Below, piece by piece: positions 1 to 8,689 of a stretch of DNA of 64,000 nucleotides. The DNA is taken from NCBI GenBank assembly GCA_037127655.1, contig JBAXXY010000001.1, positions 32,125 to 96,124 of the forward strand. Reading direction: 5' to 3'. The stretch is from GWF2-38-69 sp037127655. Its GTDB lineage: Bacteria > Verrucomicrobiota > Lentisphaeria > Victivallales > GWF2-38-69. The position numbers were made by a program, and so were the translations under genes. Position 1 is the stretch's first letter. Each line of letters begins with the position of its first letter. The notes beneath the pieces were generated by a model, which saw only the letters and a list, made by a program, of their open reading frames with translations, did no database searches and was not told the DNA's origin.

Positions 1-618
1 CTCAAATATTTCGAAAACAACACAGTACTATGGTTTAAGTCTGATGACGGCGCTTCATGGCAAAAACACCATTCGCATAAAAACAAAGATTTGTTCTCGC
101 TATCTTCGGGCAATATATCTTCCATAGACGCAATATTTGACGACTTAAGAATCCCATTTACGACAAGAGAAATAGCGTTGTTTCTCAGCGCATACCGATC
201 AAAACATAATAATTGTTCTGAATTTATTGCTGATGTATTAACCGATAAAATAAAGTTCAAAGACAAAGCCCAGGATGTTATTTTTCACAACCTTCTGGAT
301 GAACTTTTTGAAAATTCTAAAAATGATGGATTTACTCTTCCGAAAAGTAAACACTCTGACATTATACATAATGGTATAAACAGACTCAAAAAAATATCTA
401 AGAGTTATTCTCATAAACCTTTATCGGCAAATCATTCCCAAGAAGAATCCTTTTCAATCTACAAAGATATTAAAGAAAATATCGGAGCGCTTTCTTCTGT
501 TTTATCCTTTTACTGCAATAATCCTCACAGCCTGCAGGAAATTGAAAGACTTTCAGATTTTGAAAAATACATTGACGACTTATTTAAGAGCATAGAAATA
601 CGACTTGCCGGAGAATGA
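1..618 (+). CDS. 3' part of an unrecognised protein upstream of purM
   Basis: The reading frame is open from base 1 with no start in context, so the gene begins outside the window. About 205 residues are visible. They are hydrophilic and rich in Lys, Ser and Asn, with several predicted helices and no membrane segment. I recognise no family and see no catalytic motif; in particular it does not look like PurB, PurK or PurH. The stop is 3 bases before the purM ATG, so it is probably translated from the purine operon message. A role linked to purine synthesis is only suggested by position. Confidence 0.6.
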   Translation, partial: LKYFENNTVLWFKSDDGASWQKHHSHKNKDLFSLSSGNISSIDAIFDDLRIPFTTREIALFLSAYRSKHNNCSEFIADVLTDKIKFKDKAQDVIFHNLLDELFENSKNDGFTLPKSKHSDIIHNGINRLKKISKSYSHKPLSANHSQEESFSIYKDIKENIGALSSVLSFYCNNPHSLQEIERLSDFEKYIDDLFKSIEIRLAGE

Positions 619-621
619 AAA

Positions 622-1686
622 ATGGTTGATATAAAACTAGGTAAAAATTGCTCAAAAATTGCCTACGAATGGGCAAAAAAATCCTACTCCAATCTGACCG
701 ACAAGGGAGCACCTGAATTTTCCGGCGATGGAATGTTCTCTAACATTTTGAATTACGGCTCCATAAAAATTGGAATAACCTCAGATGGAATAGGCACGAA
801 AGCAGAAATAGCCGAAAGACTGGGAAGATATGATACGCTTGGTTATGACTTGACCGCAATGGTTACTGATGATCTTGTCTGCAATGGATTAATACCGGCA
901 AACATCACAAATATTTTGGATGTGGACATCCTTGATGCAAAAATAGTTGATTCCCTAATGAGCGGACTCTATGATGCTTCAAAGGAAGCAAAAATAGCTG
1001 TTACAGGCGGAGAAATTGCCGAACTTGGTTTTAGAATAAATGGTTACGGCAATCCTATGCATTTTAACTGGTGCGCTACATGTATAGGGTATCTTCCCGA
1101 AGGAATGGAACCAATCACAGGAAGCAAGGCAGAAGTAGGAGATGCAATCATCTCTCTTTATCATAAAGGACTAAGAAGCAACGGATATTCACTTGCCAGA
1201 AGCGTTTTAGAGAAAACATTTGGCAAAGATTGGCACAATGAACAGTATGATCTTTCTAACTCATGGGGCGATATGCTTCTACATCCCTCTAGAATATATT
1301 GTTCAGCAATAACTCATCTACTGAACAAAAGATTCGATATTAGAGGTATAGCTCACATAACAGGTGGAAGTTTCAGGGATAAACTTGGCAGAGTCCTCAA
1401 AACTAGCGGATACGGGGCAAGTTTAAATAATTTGTTTGACGCTGATGATTTTATGCTTAGGCTTCAGGAACTTGGCAATATAGATGACCACACGGCTTAT
1501 GCTCAATGGAATATGTCCAATGGCATGATGCTGATAACAAAGAATATTTTTGCAGAAGACATCATTAAAGATCTTGCAAACTTAGGTTTCCCATCCAAAA
1601 TTTCTGGAAGAATCATCAAAGAAAATATTATTGAAATAGACTCCAAAGGCTTTTTTAGGGAAAATTTAAAGTATCAATTGGACTAA
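622..1686 (+). CDS. purM: Phosphoribosylformylglycinamidine cyclo-ligase (AIR synthetase)
   Basis: PurM closes FGAM to aminoimidazole ribonucleotide (AIR) using ATP in the cytoplasm, step 5 of purine synthesis. The 354 residues are the usual family length. Family landmarks are visible: SDGIGTK near residue 54, the GRYDTLGYDLTAM segment, GLRSNGYSL near residue 190 and HITGGSFRDKLGRVL near residue 245. The sequence is divergent: the N-terminal substrate region differs from the usual GVDIxAG consensus. It is the first complete gene of the visible purine operon and is stand-alone. This is notable because in animals PurM sits between PurD and PurN in one polypeptide, whereas here PurD and PurN are fused without it. 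Confidence 0.9.
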   Translation: MVDIKLGKNCSKIAYEWAKKSYSNLTDKGAPEFSGDGMFSNILNYGSIKIGITSDGIGTKAEIAERLGRYDTLGYDLTAMVTDDLVCNGLIPANITNILDVDILDAKIVDSLMSGLYDASKEAKIAVTGGEIAELGFRINGYGNPMHFNWCATCIGYLPEGMEPITGSKAEVGDAIISLYHKGLRSNGYSLARSVLEKTFGKDWHNEQYDLSNSWGDMLLHPSRIYCSAITHLLNKRFDIRGIAHITGGSFRDKLGRVLKTSGYGASLNNLFDADDFMLRLQELGNIDDHTAYAQWNMSNGMMLITKNIFAEDIIKDLANLGFPSKISGRIIKENIIEIDSKGFFRENLKYQLD

Positions 1687-1693
1687 GAAACTA

Positions 1694-4672
1694 ATGAATG
1701 TTTTTATCGTTCCTAAAATACAAGAGAATATAACAATTTCGCATCTGAAAGACACTATTAGAGGTGAACTAAATCAGAACTCTGGTGATATCAAAATCAT
1801 CAAAGTTTACTCTGTATTATCAGACTCATTGAGTAAAGAAGAAATTTTCGATTATTCTACGAAAGGGCTTGTTGATGGAATAGTTGAAAATATATACTTT
1901 GAGAACCTCAGTAATTTTCTATCTTATAAAAGTTATGTCTTAGTTTCAAAACTTCCAGGAGTGACCGATGACGAAGGAGTATCTGCCGAAAAGGTCTTTA
2001 CAGACATATCATTTGACGGAGAAAAGAGTTGTTTTATAAGAGTATTCTCTCACGAGCTCTATATTTTTGAGAACATAATTGACGCTGAATACTTGAAGAG
2101 ATTTGGAGAAGCTTATCTTGGCAATCCACTGATCAATCACTTCGAATGCGGACTCTTTGATGGCAAAGTTTATTATGTCCCTGAAGTTATCATAAAGTCA
2201 GATTCAAAAATCGAAGAGATAAATCTCGAAGTTAGCGATTCTGAATTAATCAATATCTCAAAGCAAAGACTCCTATCTCTTGATCTTGATGAGATGAAAA
2301 CAATCAAGGATTACTATCTAAATCAAGACACTTCAAAAATCAGAAATCATTTATGCCTCTCAAAACAGCCGACTGATATCGAACTTGAAATAATAGCCCA
2401 GACATGGTCAGAGCATTGCAAACACAAGGAATTTGGCGGAATAATCGAATTTCATAATAAAGACACTGGCGAGAAGATAGTCATAGATTCTCTCTTCAAA
2501 ACTTATATCAGAGGCTCTACCGAGATAATTAGAGGCAGATTGGAAAAAGCCGGGAATAACTGGCTTATTAAAATATTTTCAGACAATGCCGGCATCGTCC
2601 AAATAGATGACAAAAGGTCATTTGTCTGGAAAGTAGAAACTCACAATTCACCATCTGCTCTCGATCCTTACGGCGGGGCGATAACAGGGATACTTGGGGT
2701 CAATAGGGATGCCATGGGAACAGGAATTGGCGGGGCAAAAATGCTCTTTAATACAAATGTACTTTGTTTTGCTGAACCATCATATAGCAAAAAACTCTTA
2801 AAGGGTCAGCTTCATCCAAGTCGTATAATTTCGGGTGTGATAAAAGGCATTGAAGACGGAGGCAATAAATCAGGAATTCCAACCGTAAATGGAGCAATAG
2901 TCTTTGACGACAGGTTCGCAGGCAAACCGCTCGTTTACTGCGGGACAGGCGGAATCCTTCAGAGATATTATAACGGCATTGACACTAGCGAAAAGAAAAT
3001 AGATGCCGGAGATAGAATTGTAATGGCAGGTGGCAGAGTCGGCAAAGATGGAATCCATGGGGCAACTTTTTCGTCATGCGAGATAGATGAATTCTCACCG
3101 CAATCGGCAGTTCAGATAGGCAGCCCTATCACCCAGAAAATGCTCTGTGATTTTCTCGAGATAGCATGCGTAAGAGGGCTTGTGAAATGCTCAACAGATA
3201 ATGGGGCCGGAGGACTCTCATCTTCCATCGGGGAACTAGCGACAATCACAAATGGAGCCTATGTAGAGCTAAAAGATGTTCCTCTAAAATATTCGGGGCT
3301 GAAACCATGGGAAATCTTTGTTTCTGAGTCTCAGGAAAGAATGACTATAGTCGTCGAAAAATCTAAAATGAAAGCTTTTATGGATCTGGCTCTCGAAATG
3401 GAAGTAGAATCTGTTGATATTGGACACTTCACCTCTTCCGGGTATCTTCATGTCTGCTATGACTCAAATACCGTGGCCTATCTGTGTCTGGAATTTCTTC
3501 ACAATGCCGTTCCGAGAAAATATCTCTTCGCTGAATGGGAGAATCCTAAGAAAGCATTTATTTCAGAAGTGATGTCTCCGATTCATGATTACAATGAGAT
3601 TCTTCTTAAAATGATGGCTAAACCTAACATAGCATCTAAAGAATCTGTTATCAGGCGGTTTGACCATGAAGTTAAAGGAAAGTCCATCATTAAACCATTA
3701 ATGGGAAAGAAAGGTATTGCTCCGCAGGATGCCGCAGTAATGAGATTCGATCAGGAATCTTTTGCAGGTCTAGCAGTATCCAATGGCATCTGCCCGAAGT
3801 ATGGAGATATTGATCCTTACGAAATGTCATCAGGAGCCTTTGATGAGGGAATCAGACAGATAATAGCTGTGGGCGGAAAACTTCCTGACATCGATGATAA
3901 AACCAATAGGTTCTGGTCTGTAAATGATAACTTCTGCGTCCCAAATTGCGTCTATGATCCAAATTCAAACCCTGATGGAAAACTGAAACTCGGAAAGCTA
4001 GTCAGAATGTGCCAGGCACTCTATGATATGTCAATCTTCTTCAATATCCCTATGACATCTGGCAAAGACAGCATGAAGAATGATTTTGTGTCAGAAGGAG
4101 TTAAAATTTCCGCTCCCCCGACAATTCTCTATTCTATGACAGCCAAGATAGATGATATCAGAAACACCATCACATCTGAATTCAAGAAAGCAGGAGATAT
4201 AATCTACATCTTTGGGGAGACTTATGATGAACTTGGAGCATCTGAATATTTTGAATTGTCTAAACGATATGGAAGCAATGTTCCGAAAGTCAGAAAAGAA
4301 TACGCCAAAGATCTCTATCTTAAAGTAATGAAAGTATCAGAACTGTTAGCATCATGTCATGACATATCCGACGGAGGATTGGCTTGCGCGTTGTCTGAAT
4401 GCGCATTCGGCGGAAGTTTGGGCGCCGATATAAATACAACTTCATCTCTTTCCGACGAAGTTTTCCTTTTCGCTGAAAGCCATTCAAGATTCGTGGTGTC
4501 TGTAAGCCCTGAAAAATCTGCTCTGCTAGAAAAAGAAATGGGCTGTATGGCAACTAAGTTAGGAGTGGTTACAGATACTTATAAGCTCAAAATATCTATT
4601 GACAGCAGAAATTTAGTTAACCTTGATGTCGAAAAACTAGAAAACTCCTGGAGACATGGATTTGAAATCTAA
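1694..4672 (+). CDS. purL: FGAM synthase, PurS-PurL fused subunit (PurSL)
   Basis: Catalyses ATP-dependent conversion of FGAR to FGAM with ammonia delivered from the PurQ glutaminase. At 992 residues it is longer than small PurL (about 740) and shorter than the one-chain large PurL (about 1300). The N-terminal 200 or so residues take the place of PurS and the linker. SEHC (residues 239-242) marks the start of the first synthetase half, followed by VETHNSPSALDPYGG, the GGxGIHGATFSS-type loop and the second half with PMTSGKDSMKND. The glutaminase is separate, in the next gene, whose start lies inside the last codons of this one (17-base overlap, translational coupling). The arrangement is therefore PurSL plus PurQ. 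Confidence 0.93.
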   Translation: MNVFIVPKIQENITISHLKDTIRGELNQNSGDIKIIKVYSVLSDSLSKEEIFDYSTKGLVDGIVENIYFENLSNFLSYKSYVLVSKLPGVTDDEGVSAEKVFTDISFDGEKSCFIRVFSHELYIFENIIDAEYLKRFGEAYLGNPLINHFECGLFDGKVYYVPEVIIKSDSKIEEINLEVSDSELINISKQRLLSLDLDEMKTIKDYYLNQDTSKIRNHLCLSKQPTDIELEIIAQTWSEHCKHKEFGGIIEFHNKDTGEKIVIDSLFKTYIRGSTEIIRGRLEKAGNNWLIKIFSDNAGIVQIDDKRSFVWKVETHNSPSALDPYGGAITGILGVNRDAMGTGIGGAKMLFNTNVLCFAEPSYSKKLLKGQLHPSRIISGVIKGIEDGGNKSGIPTVNGAIVFDDRFAGKPLVYCGTGGILQRYYNGIDTSEKKIDAGDRIVMAGGRVGKDGIHGATFSSCEIDEFSPQSAVQIGSPITQKMLCDFLEIACVRGLVKCSTDNGAGGLSSSIGELATITNGAYVELKDVPLKYSGLKPWEIFVSESQERMTIVVEKSKMKAFMDLALEMEVESVDIGHFTSSGYLHVCYDSNTVAYLCLEFLHNAVPRKYLFAEWENPKKAFISEVMSPIHDYNEILLKMMAKPNIASKESVIRRFDHEVKGKSIIKPLMGKKGIAPQDAAVMRFDQESFAGLAVSNGICPKYGDIDPYEMSSGAFDEGIRQIIAVGGKLPDIDDKTNRFWSVNDNFCVPNCVYDPNSNPDGKLKLGKLVRMCQALYDMSIFFNIPMTSGKDSMKNDFVSEGVKISAPPTILYSMTAKIDDIRNTITSEFKKAGDIIYIFGETYDELGASEYFELSKRYGSNVPKVRKEYAKDLYLKVMKVSELLASCHDISDGGLACALSECAFGGSLGADINTTSSLSDEVFLFAESHSRFVVSVSPEKSALLEKEMGCMATKLGVVTDTYKLKISIDSRNLVNLDVEKLENSWRHGFEI

Positions 4673-5450
4673 AATTAAATCTCTGATCATCACAGGATAT
4701 GGGATAAATTGCGAAGAAGAACTTGCAAGCGCCTACAGACTATCCGAAGCAATATGCGATATCTCACATATTTCATCTATTTTATCAGGTGAAATTTCCA
4801 TACATAACTATGATGTTCTTAACTTCCCAGGAGGTTTTTCATTTGGCGACAATCTAGGATCGGGAAAGGTATTGGCAAATAAAATATTTTATAGAAAGCT
4901 CTCTAACGGCAAGCCATTTACGACTGAAATAGACCGTTTTCTTGACGAAGGAAAATACATAATAGGTATATGCAATGGTTTCCAGGCTTTAGTCAAAATG
5001 GGACTCTTACCTGCCATCAAAAACAGGTGGCTTCAAGAGGTATCCTTATTCAGAAATTCCAACTTTAGATTCATTGACAAATGGTGTAAACTAAAACTAG
5101 AAGACGAACAGCAAATAATATCTATGCCCATCAGACACGGCGAGGGCAGACTGATTATAAAGGATGATGAAATCAAGCAGGAAATCATCAGAAGGAAATT
5201 GAATTTCATTTCCTACTACGGAGAAAATCCCAATGGTTCAGAGCTGAACTGCGCAGGTCTTACTGATGTGACTGGACGAGTCATTGGGATGATGCCTCAT
5301 CCTGAAGCATTTCTTTCTATGTATAATAATCCTGAATGGGGAACTTTTAAAAGGGATGAAACCCATCCGAAAGCAGATGGATTGGAGTTTATCCGAAAAT
5401 TAGTCGCTAAAATTGAATTATCAGCAAACTATCATAATCCTAATAACTAA
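4656..5450 (+). CDS. purQ: FGAM synthase glutaminase subunit PurQ
   Basis: Class I glutamine amidotransferase that supplies ammonia to PurSL. The 264 residues contain the nucleophile elbow GICNGFQ with Cys106 and the MPHPEAF motif giving His215 and Glu217 as the rest of the triad. An N-terminal GYGINCEEE segment and the oxyanion-type FPGGFSFGDNLGSGK stretch match PurQ. It overlaps purL by 17 bases and is followed by purCE, so the two subunits are probably made in fixed ratio. Confidence 0.93.
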   Translation: MDLKSKIKSLIITGYGINCEEELASAYRLSEAICDISHISSILSGEISIHNYDVLNFPGGFSFGDNLGSGKVLANKIFYRKLSNGKPFTTEIDRFLDEGKYIIGICNGFQALVKMGLLPAIKNRWLQEVSLFRNSNFRFIDKWCKLKLEDEQQIISMPIRHGEGRLIIKDDEIKQEIIRRKLNFISYYGENPNGSELNCAGLTDVTGRVIGMMPHPEAFLSMYNNPEWGTFKRDETHPKADGLEFIRKLVAKIELSANYHNPNN

Positions 5451-5466
5451 AAGGCGAGGCAAAGCT

Positions 5467-6858
5467 ATGGATTCTTTTAGAACTTTTTTTACTCCTCAAC
5501 TAAAGAGAATATCAAAAGGAAAAGTCAGAGATAGCTACACAGTAGATAAAAAGAACCGCATGATTGTCGTTACAGATAGAATCTCAGCTTTTGATGTAGT
5601 TCTTGATTCTGCCATTCCAGGCAAGGGAGCGGTACTCAACGGCATGACTAATTTTTGGTTCGAAATGACTAAGGATGTCATACCAAATCATTTCATAAAA
5701 GAAATTGATCCAAATATAAGCCTCGTAAAAACTGCTATGCCAATCAAACTTGAGATGGTGGTAAGAGGTTTTATAACAGGCTCAATGTGGAGAGGCTATG
5801 AAAAAGGTAAACGAGTATTCTCAGGCGTAAAAGTTGGCGAAGGACTTAAACAGAATATCAAACTTCAATCTCCGATTTTAACTCCAACTACTAAATCAAA
5901 GAATGATGAGGAAATATCCAAAGAAGAGATACTTGCTCAAAAAATCATAGATAAAGAAACTTATGAAAAAATTGAATCAGCTGCTCTAGGCCTTTACTCA
6001 AAAGCATCTGACTACCTTATTTCTAAAGGGATCCTTCTGGTTGACACTAAATATGAATTTGGTATCATTGATGGGAATTTGACGCTGATAGATGAAATTC
6101 ATACACCTGATTCATCCAGGTATTGGGATGTTAAAGACTACGAAAGCGATCCAAAATCAGTCTATCAGATGGATAAGGAATATGTCAGGGCATGGCTTAT
6201 CAGAGAAACTAGAAATGGAGTTATGCCGATTGTCTTAAGCGATGAAGTCATTAAGGAAACTTCAAAACGCTACAGAGAAATTTACGAAAAAGTGACAGGT
6301 AAAAAGTTCACCGTGGATATTTCGGACTGCAAGAACAGGATGTACAGAAACTTATCAAAGTCAGGATTGATCAAAGATGGCTATGTCTCAATAGTTATGG
6401 GTTCTGCTTCAGATAAAGATCATGCTCAAAAAATTCAATCTGTCATACAAAGATATGACATTATGTCCGAACTTAGGGTAGTCTCTGCTCACAAGAACGG
6501 AGAAAAAATTATTGATCTGGCCAGAGAGTACAATGACTCGATTGAACCGGGAGCTATAATTGCCATCGCAGGCAAATCCAATGGACTTGGAGGAGCGCTT
6601 GCATCCAACATGAACATCCCTGTGATCAACTGTCCAAAGTTCACTACTGAAGCTGATATGATAATTAACATCAACTCTTCTTTAATGATGCCGTCGAAAG
6701 TTCCATCTGGTACAATCCTTGATCCTGAAAATGCGGCGCTGTTTGCGCTAAGAACTTTAAATATAAACAGATTAAGAGAAACTTTTGATAGAGACATAGT
6801 TCAAATTAAGGATAAACTTTCTTTAGATGACATAAATCTTAAGGAACAAACGAATTAA
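5467..6858 (+). CDS. purCE: Bifunctional SAICAR synthetase / class II AIR carboxylase (PurC-PurE fusion)
   Basis: 463 residues. Residues 1 to about 295 are SAICAR synthetase (KGKVRDSY near the N-terminus, VRGFITGSMWRGYEKG, DEIHTPDSSRYW). Residues 305-463 are a PurE domain beginning GYVSIVMGSASD. The PurE part carries SAHK (340-343) and GKSNGLGG (369-376). These correspond to the SAHK and GRSNGLGP signatures of animal-type class II AIR carboxylase, not the SAHRTP and AGGAAHLPG of class I N5-CAIR mutase. Class II enzymes carboxylate AIR directly with CO2, so PurK would not be needed, and none is seen. The domain order is that of animal PAICS. The ATG at 5467 follows an AAGGCGAGG ribosome-binding site; an upstream in-frame ATG at 5413 lies inside purQ and is less likely. 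The stop overlaps the next start (TAATG). Confidence 0.9.
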   Translation: MDSFRTFFTPQLKRISKGKVRDSYTVDKKNRMIVVTDRISAFDVVLDSAIPGKGAVLNGMTNFWFEMTKDVIPNHFIKEIDPNISLVKTAMPIKLEMVVRGFITGSMWRGYEKGKRVFSGVKVGEGLKQNIKLQSPILTPTTKSKNDEEISKEEILAQKIIDKETYEKIESAALGLYSKASDYLISKGILLVDTKYEFGIIDGNLTLIDEIHTPDSSRYWDVKDYESDPKSVYQMDKEYVRAWLIRETRNGVMPIVLSDEVIKETSKRYREIYEKVTGKKFTVDISDCKNRMYRNLSKSGLIKDGYVSIVMGSASDKDHAQKIQSVIQRYDIMSELRVVSAHKNGEKIIDLAREYNDSIEPGAIIAIAGKSNGLGGALASNMNIPVINCPKFTTEADMIININSSLMMPSKVPSGTILDPENAALFALRTLNINRLRETFDRDIVQIKDKLSLDDINLKEQTN

Positions 6859-8687
6859 TGAATGTCTTAGTCATAGGCTCAGGAGCAAGAGAACATGCGC
6901 TGTCGTGGAAGCTTTCCCAAAGTGCAAAAGTAAAGACTGTTTATACTATTCCTGGCAATGGAGGGATCACAAACTCGTTCCCTGATTTCAACCCATGCGA
7001 CTTTGGCCAGGTTGAAGATTTTTGTGGAGAAAAAGGCATTAACCTGATTGTTGTTGGCCCTGAAAATATCCTTGCTGAAGGAATAGTTGATTACTTTGCG
7101 GGGTCTAAGATAAAAGTATTTGGCCCGTCTAAGACCGCATCCATGCTGGAATGCTCCAAAATTTTTGCCAAGGAGTTCATGTCCAAATACAAAATAGCTA
7201 CAGCCAAATATTGTTCATTTGATCTCAATAATGGAGATAAAATACTTACTGATGCTTTGACATTTTGCAAAGAGCTTAAATACAACTGTGTAGTCAAATA
7301 TGATGGACTTGCCGCAGGAAAAGGAGTCTTTATATGCTCCTCGATTGATGAAGTTAAAAGTGCAATCGCAAATATAGCCGGGAATTTCGGGACCAAGTTC
7401 CATATAGAAGAATTACTTAAAGGTGAAGAAGTTTCAATCATAGGCATCACCGACAGCAGAGACATAAGACTTTTCCTCCCATCTCAGGATCACAAACAAA
7501 GATTTGATGGAGATTTCGGACCAAATACTGGCGGAATGGGTGTAATTGCTCCTCTCGATTCTGTCACCAAGCAAATATTGGGACGAATTTATGCTGAGAT
7601 AGTAAGACCTACTCTTCATGGGATACAAACTGAATATTTTGATTACAAGGGATTTATTTATTTCGGCGTCATGCTAACTGAAGATGGTCCGAAATTACTT
7701 GAATACAATGTCAGGATGGGAGACCCTGAGGCATGTGTCCTGCTTCCATCATTAAAAAGTAACCTGTATGATATAATAGAGGCTTCTCTTGCAGGCAAAC
7801 TTAGAGAGCATGAATTCGAGTTTCACGAAGGATACTTTACAGATGTAGTCCTGGTTGCAGATGGATACCCTGCCAAGTATCACAAAGGAAATAAAATAGA
7901 GATTAAAACTACTCAAGATTCAGATACTTTAATCTTTCATGCCGGTACAAAGTTAGTGGATAACCATCTTGTTTCAAATGGCGGACGAGTGTTAAATATT
8001 GTGTCATCAGGCAAGACCCTAACTTCTTCTCTTATGAAAGTCTATAAAGCCATCAAAGCCATCAATTTTAAAGGAGCCTCTAAGCGGTGCGACATAGGCA
8101 GAAGAAACAAAACTCGTCTAGCTATACTTATTTCAGGAAGAGGAAGCAATATGGAAGCAATTATCAAGAATTGCTTGTATGATGATGGGATACTCCATGA
8201 CTGTGCCTTTCCATCTGTCATAATATCCAATTGTCCGACAGCTAAAGGACTTGAGACAGCTGAAAGTTACGGGATAGACACTATTGCTATTGAGTCAAAT
8301 AACAAAACTAGAGAGATATTTGAGGAGGAGTTAATTCGAGCTTTGGCCCCGTATAATCCTGACTTTATCATCCTCGCAGGTTTTGATAGAATTCTTACAA
8401 GTCACTTCCTCAGTATCTACAAAGATAAAGTTATAAATATCCATCCGGCAGACACAAAGGAATATAAAGGACTGCATGGATACAAATGGGCTTTTGAAAA
8501 CAAACTTAAGGAAACGCTTATTACTGTTCACTTCGTTGATGAAGGAATTGATACTGGCAAAGTCATAGCAAAGCAAAAAATTGATTTAAGTAAAGCAAAG
8601 TCTCTGGATGAAGTTGAAGAAATCGGCCTTAAGAATGAACACGAACTCTACAGTCAGGCCATCAGGAGCTTAATCAGACGGGATTAA
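6858..8687 (+). CDS. purDN: Bifunctional GAR synthetase / GAR formyltransferase (PurD-PurN fusion)
   Basis: 609 residues. Residues 1 to about 410 are an ATP-grasp GAR synthetase: GSGAREHALSWKL at the N-terminus, GLAAGKGV near residue 150, and the metal-binding EYNVRMGDPEA. From about residue 420 a folate-dependent GAR formyltransferase follows: ISGRGSN (425-431), Asn527 and His529 in NIHP, and Asp565 in DEGID. These match E. coli PurN Asn106, His108 and Asp144, with the same 36-residue spacing from His to Asp. The two domains catalyse steps 2 and 3 of the pathway. Animals join PurD-PurM-PurN; here PurM is a separate gene. I see no frameshift or internal stop, so the fusion is real in this sequence. 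Confidence 0.9.
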   Translation: MNVLVIGSGAREHALSWKLSQSAKVKTVYTIPGNGGITNSFPDFNPCDFGQVEDFCGEKGINLIVVGPENILAEGIVDYFAGSKIKVFGPSKTASMLECSKIFAKEFMSKYKIATAKYCSFDLNNGDKILTDALTFCKELKYNCVVKYDGLAAGKGVFICSSIDEVKSAIANIAGNFGTKFHIEELLKGEEVSIIGITDSRDIRLFLPSQDHKQRFDGDFGPNTGGMGVIAPLDSVTKQILGRIYAEIVRPTLHGIQTEYFDYKGFIYFGVMLTEDGPKLLEYNVRMGDPEACVLLPSLKSNLYDIIEASLAGKLREHEFEFHEGYFTDVVLVADGYPAKYHKGNKIEIKTTQDSDTLIFHAGTKLVDNHLVSNGGRVLNIVSSGKTLTSSLMKVYKAIKAINFKGASKRCDIGRRNKTRLAILISGRGSNMEAIIKNCLYDDGILHDCAFPSVIISNCPTAKGLETAESYGIDTIAIESNNKTREIFEEELIRALAPYNPDFIILAGFDRILTSHFLSIYKDKVINIHPADTKEYKGLHGYKWAFENKLKETLITVHFVDEGIDTGKVIAKQKIDLSKAKSLDEVEEIGLKNEHELYSQAIRSLIRRD

Positions 8688-8689
8688 CT

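Noticed and set aside
5413..5466. Upstream in-frame start for purCE
   Set aside because: It lies within the purQ coding sequence, has no ribosome-binding site and adds a tail not found in PurC; the ATG at 5467 has AAGGCGAGG.
7091..7465. Minus-strand open frames inside the purine and other genes
   Set aside because: They lie opposite well-supported conserved genes, have no family likeness and no ribosome-binding sites; they are chance open frames.
6858..8687. Trifunctional PurD-PurM-PurN enzyme as in animals
   Set aside because: No PurM motifs occur between the GAR synthetase and formyltransferase parts, and purM is a separate gene at 622-1686.
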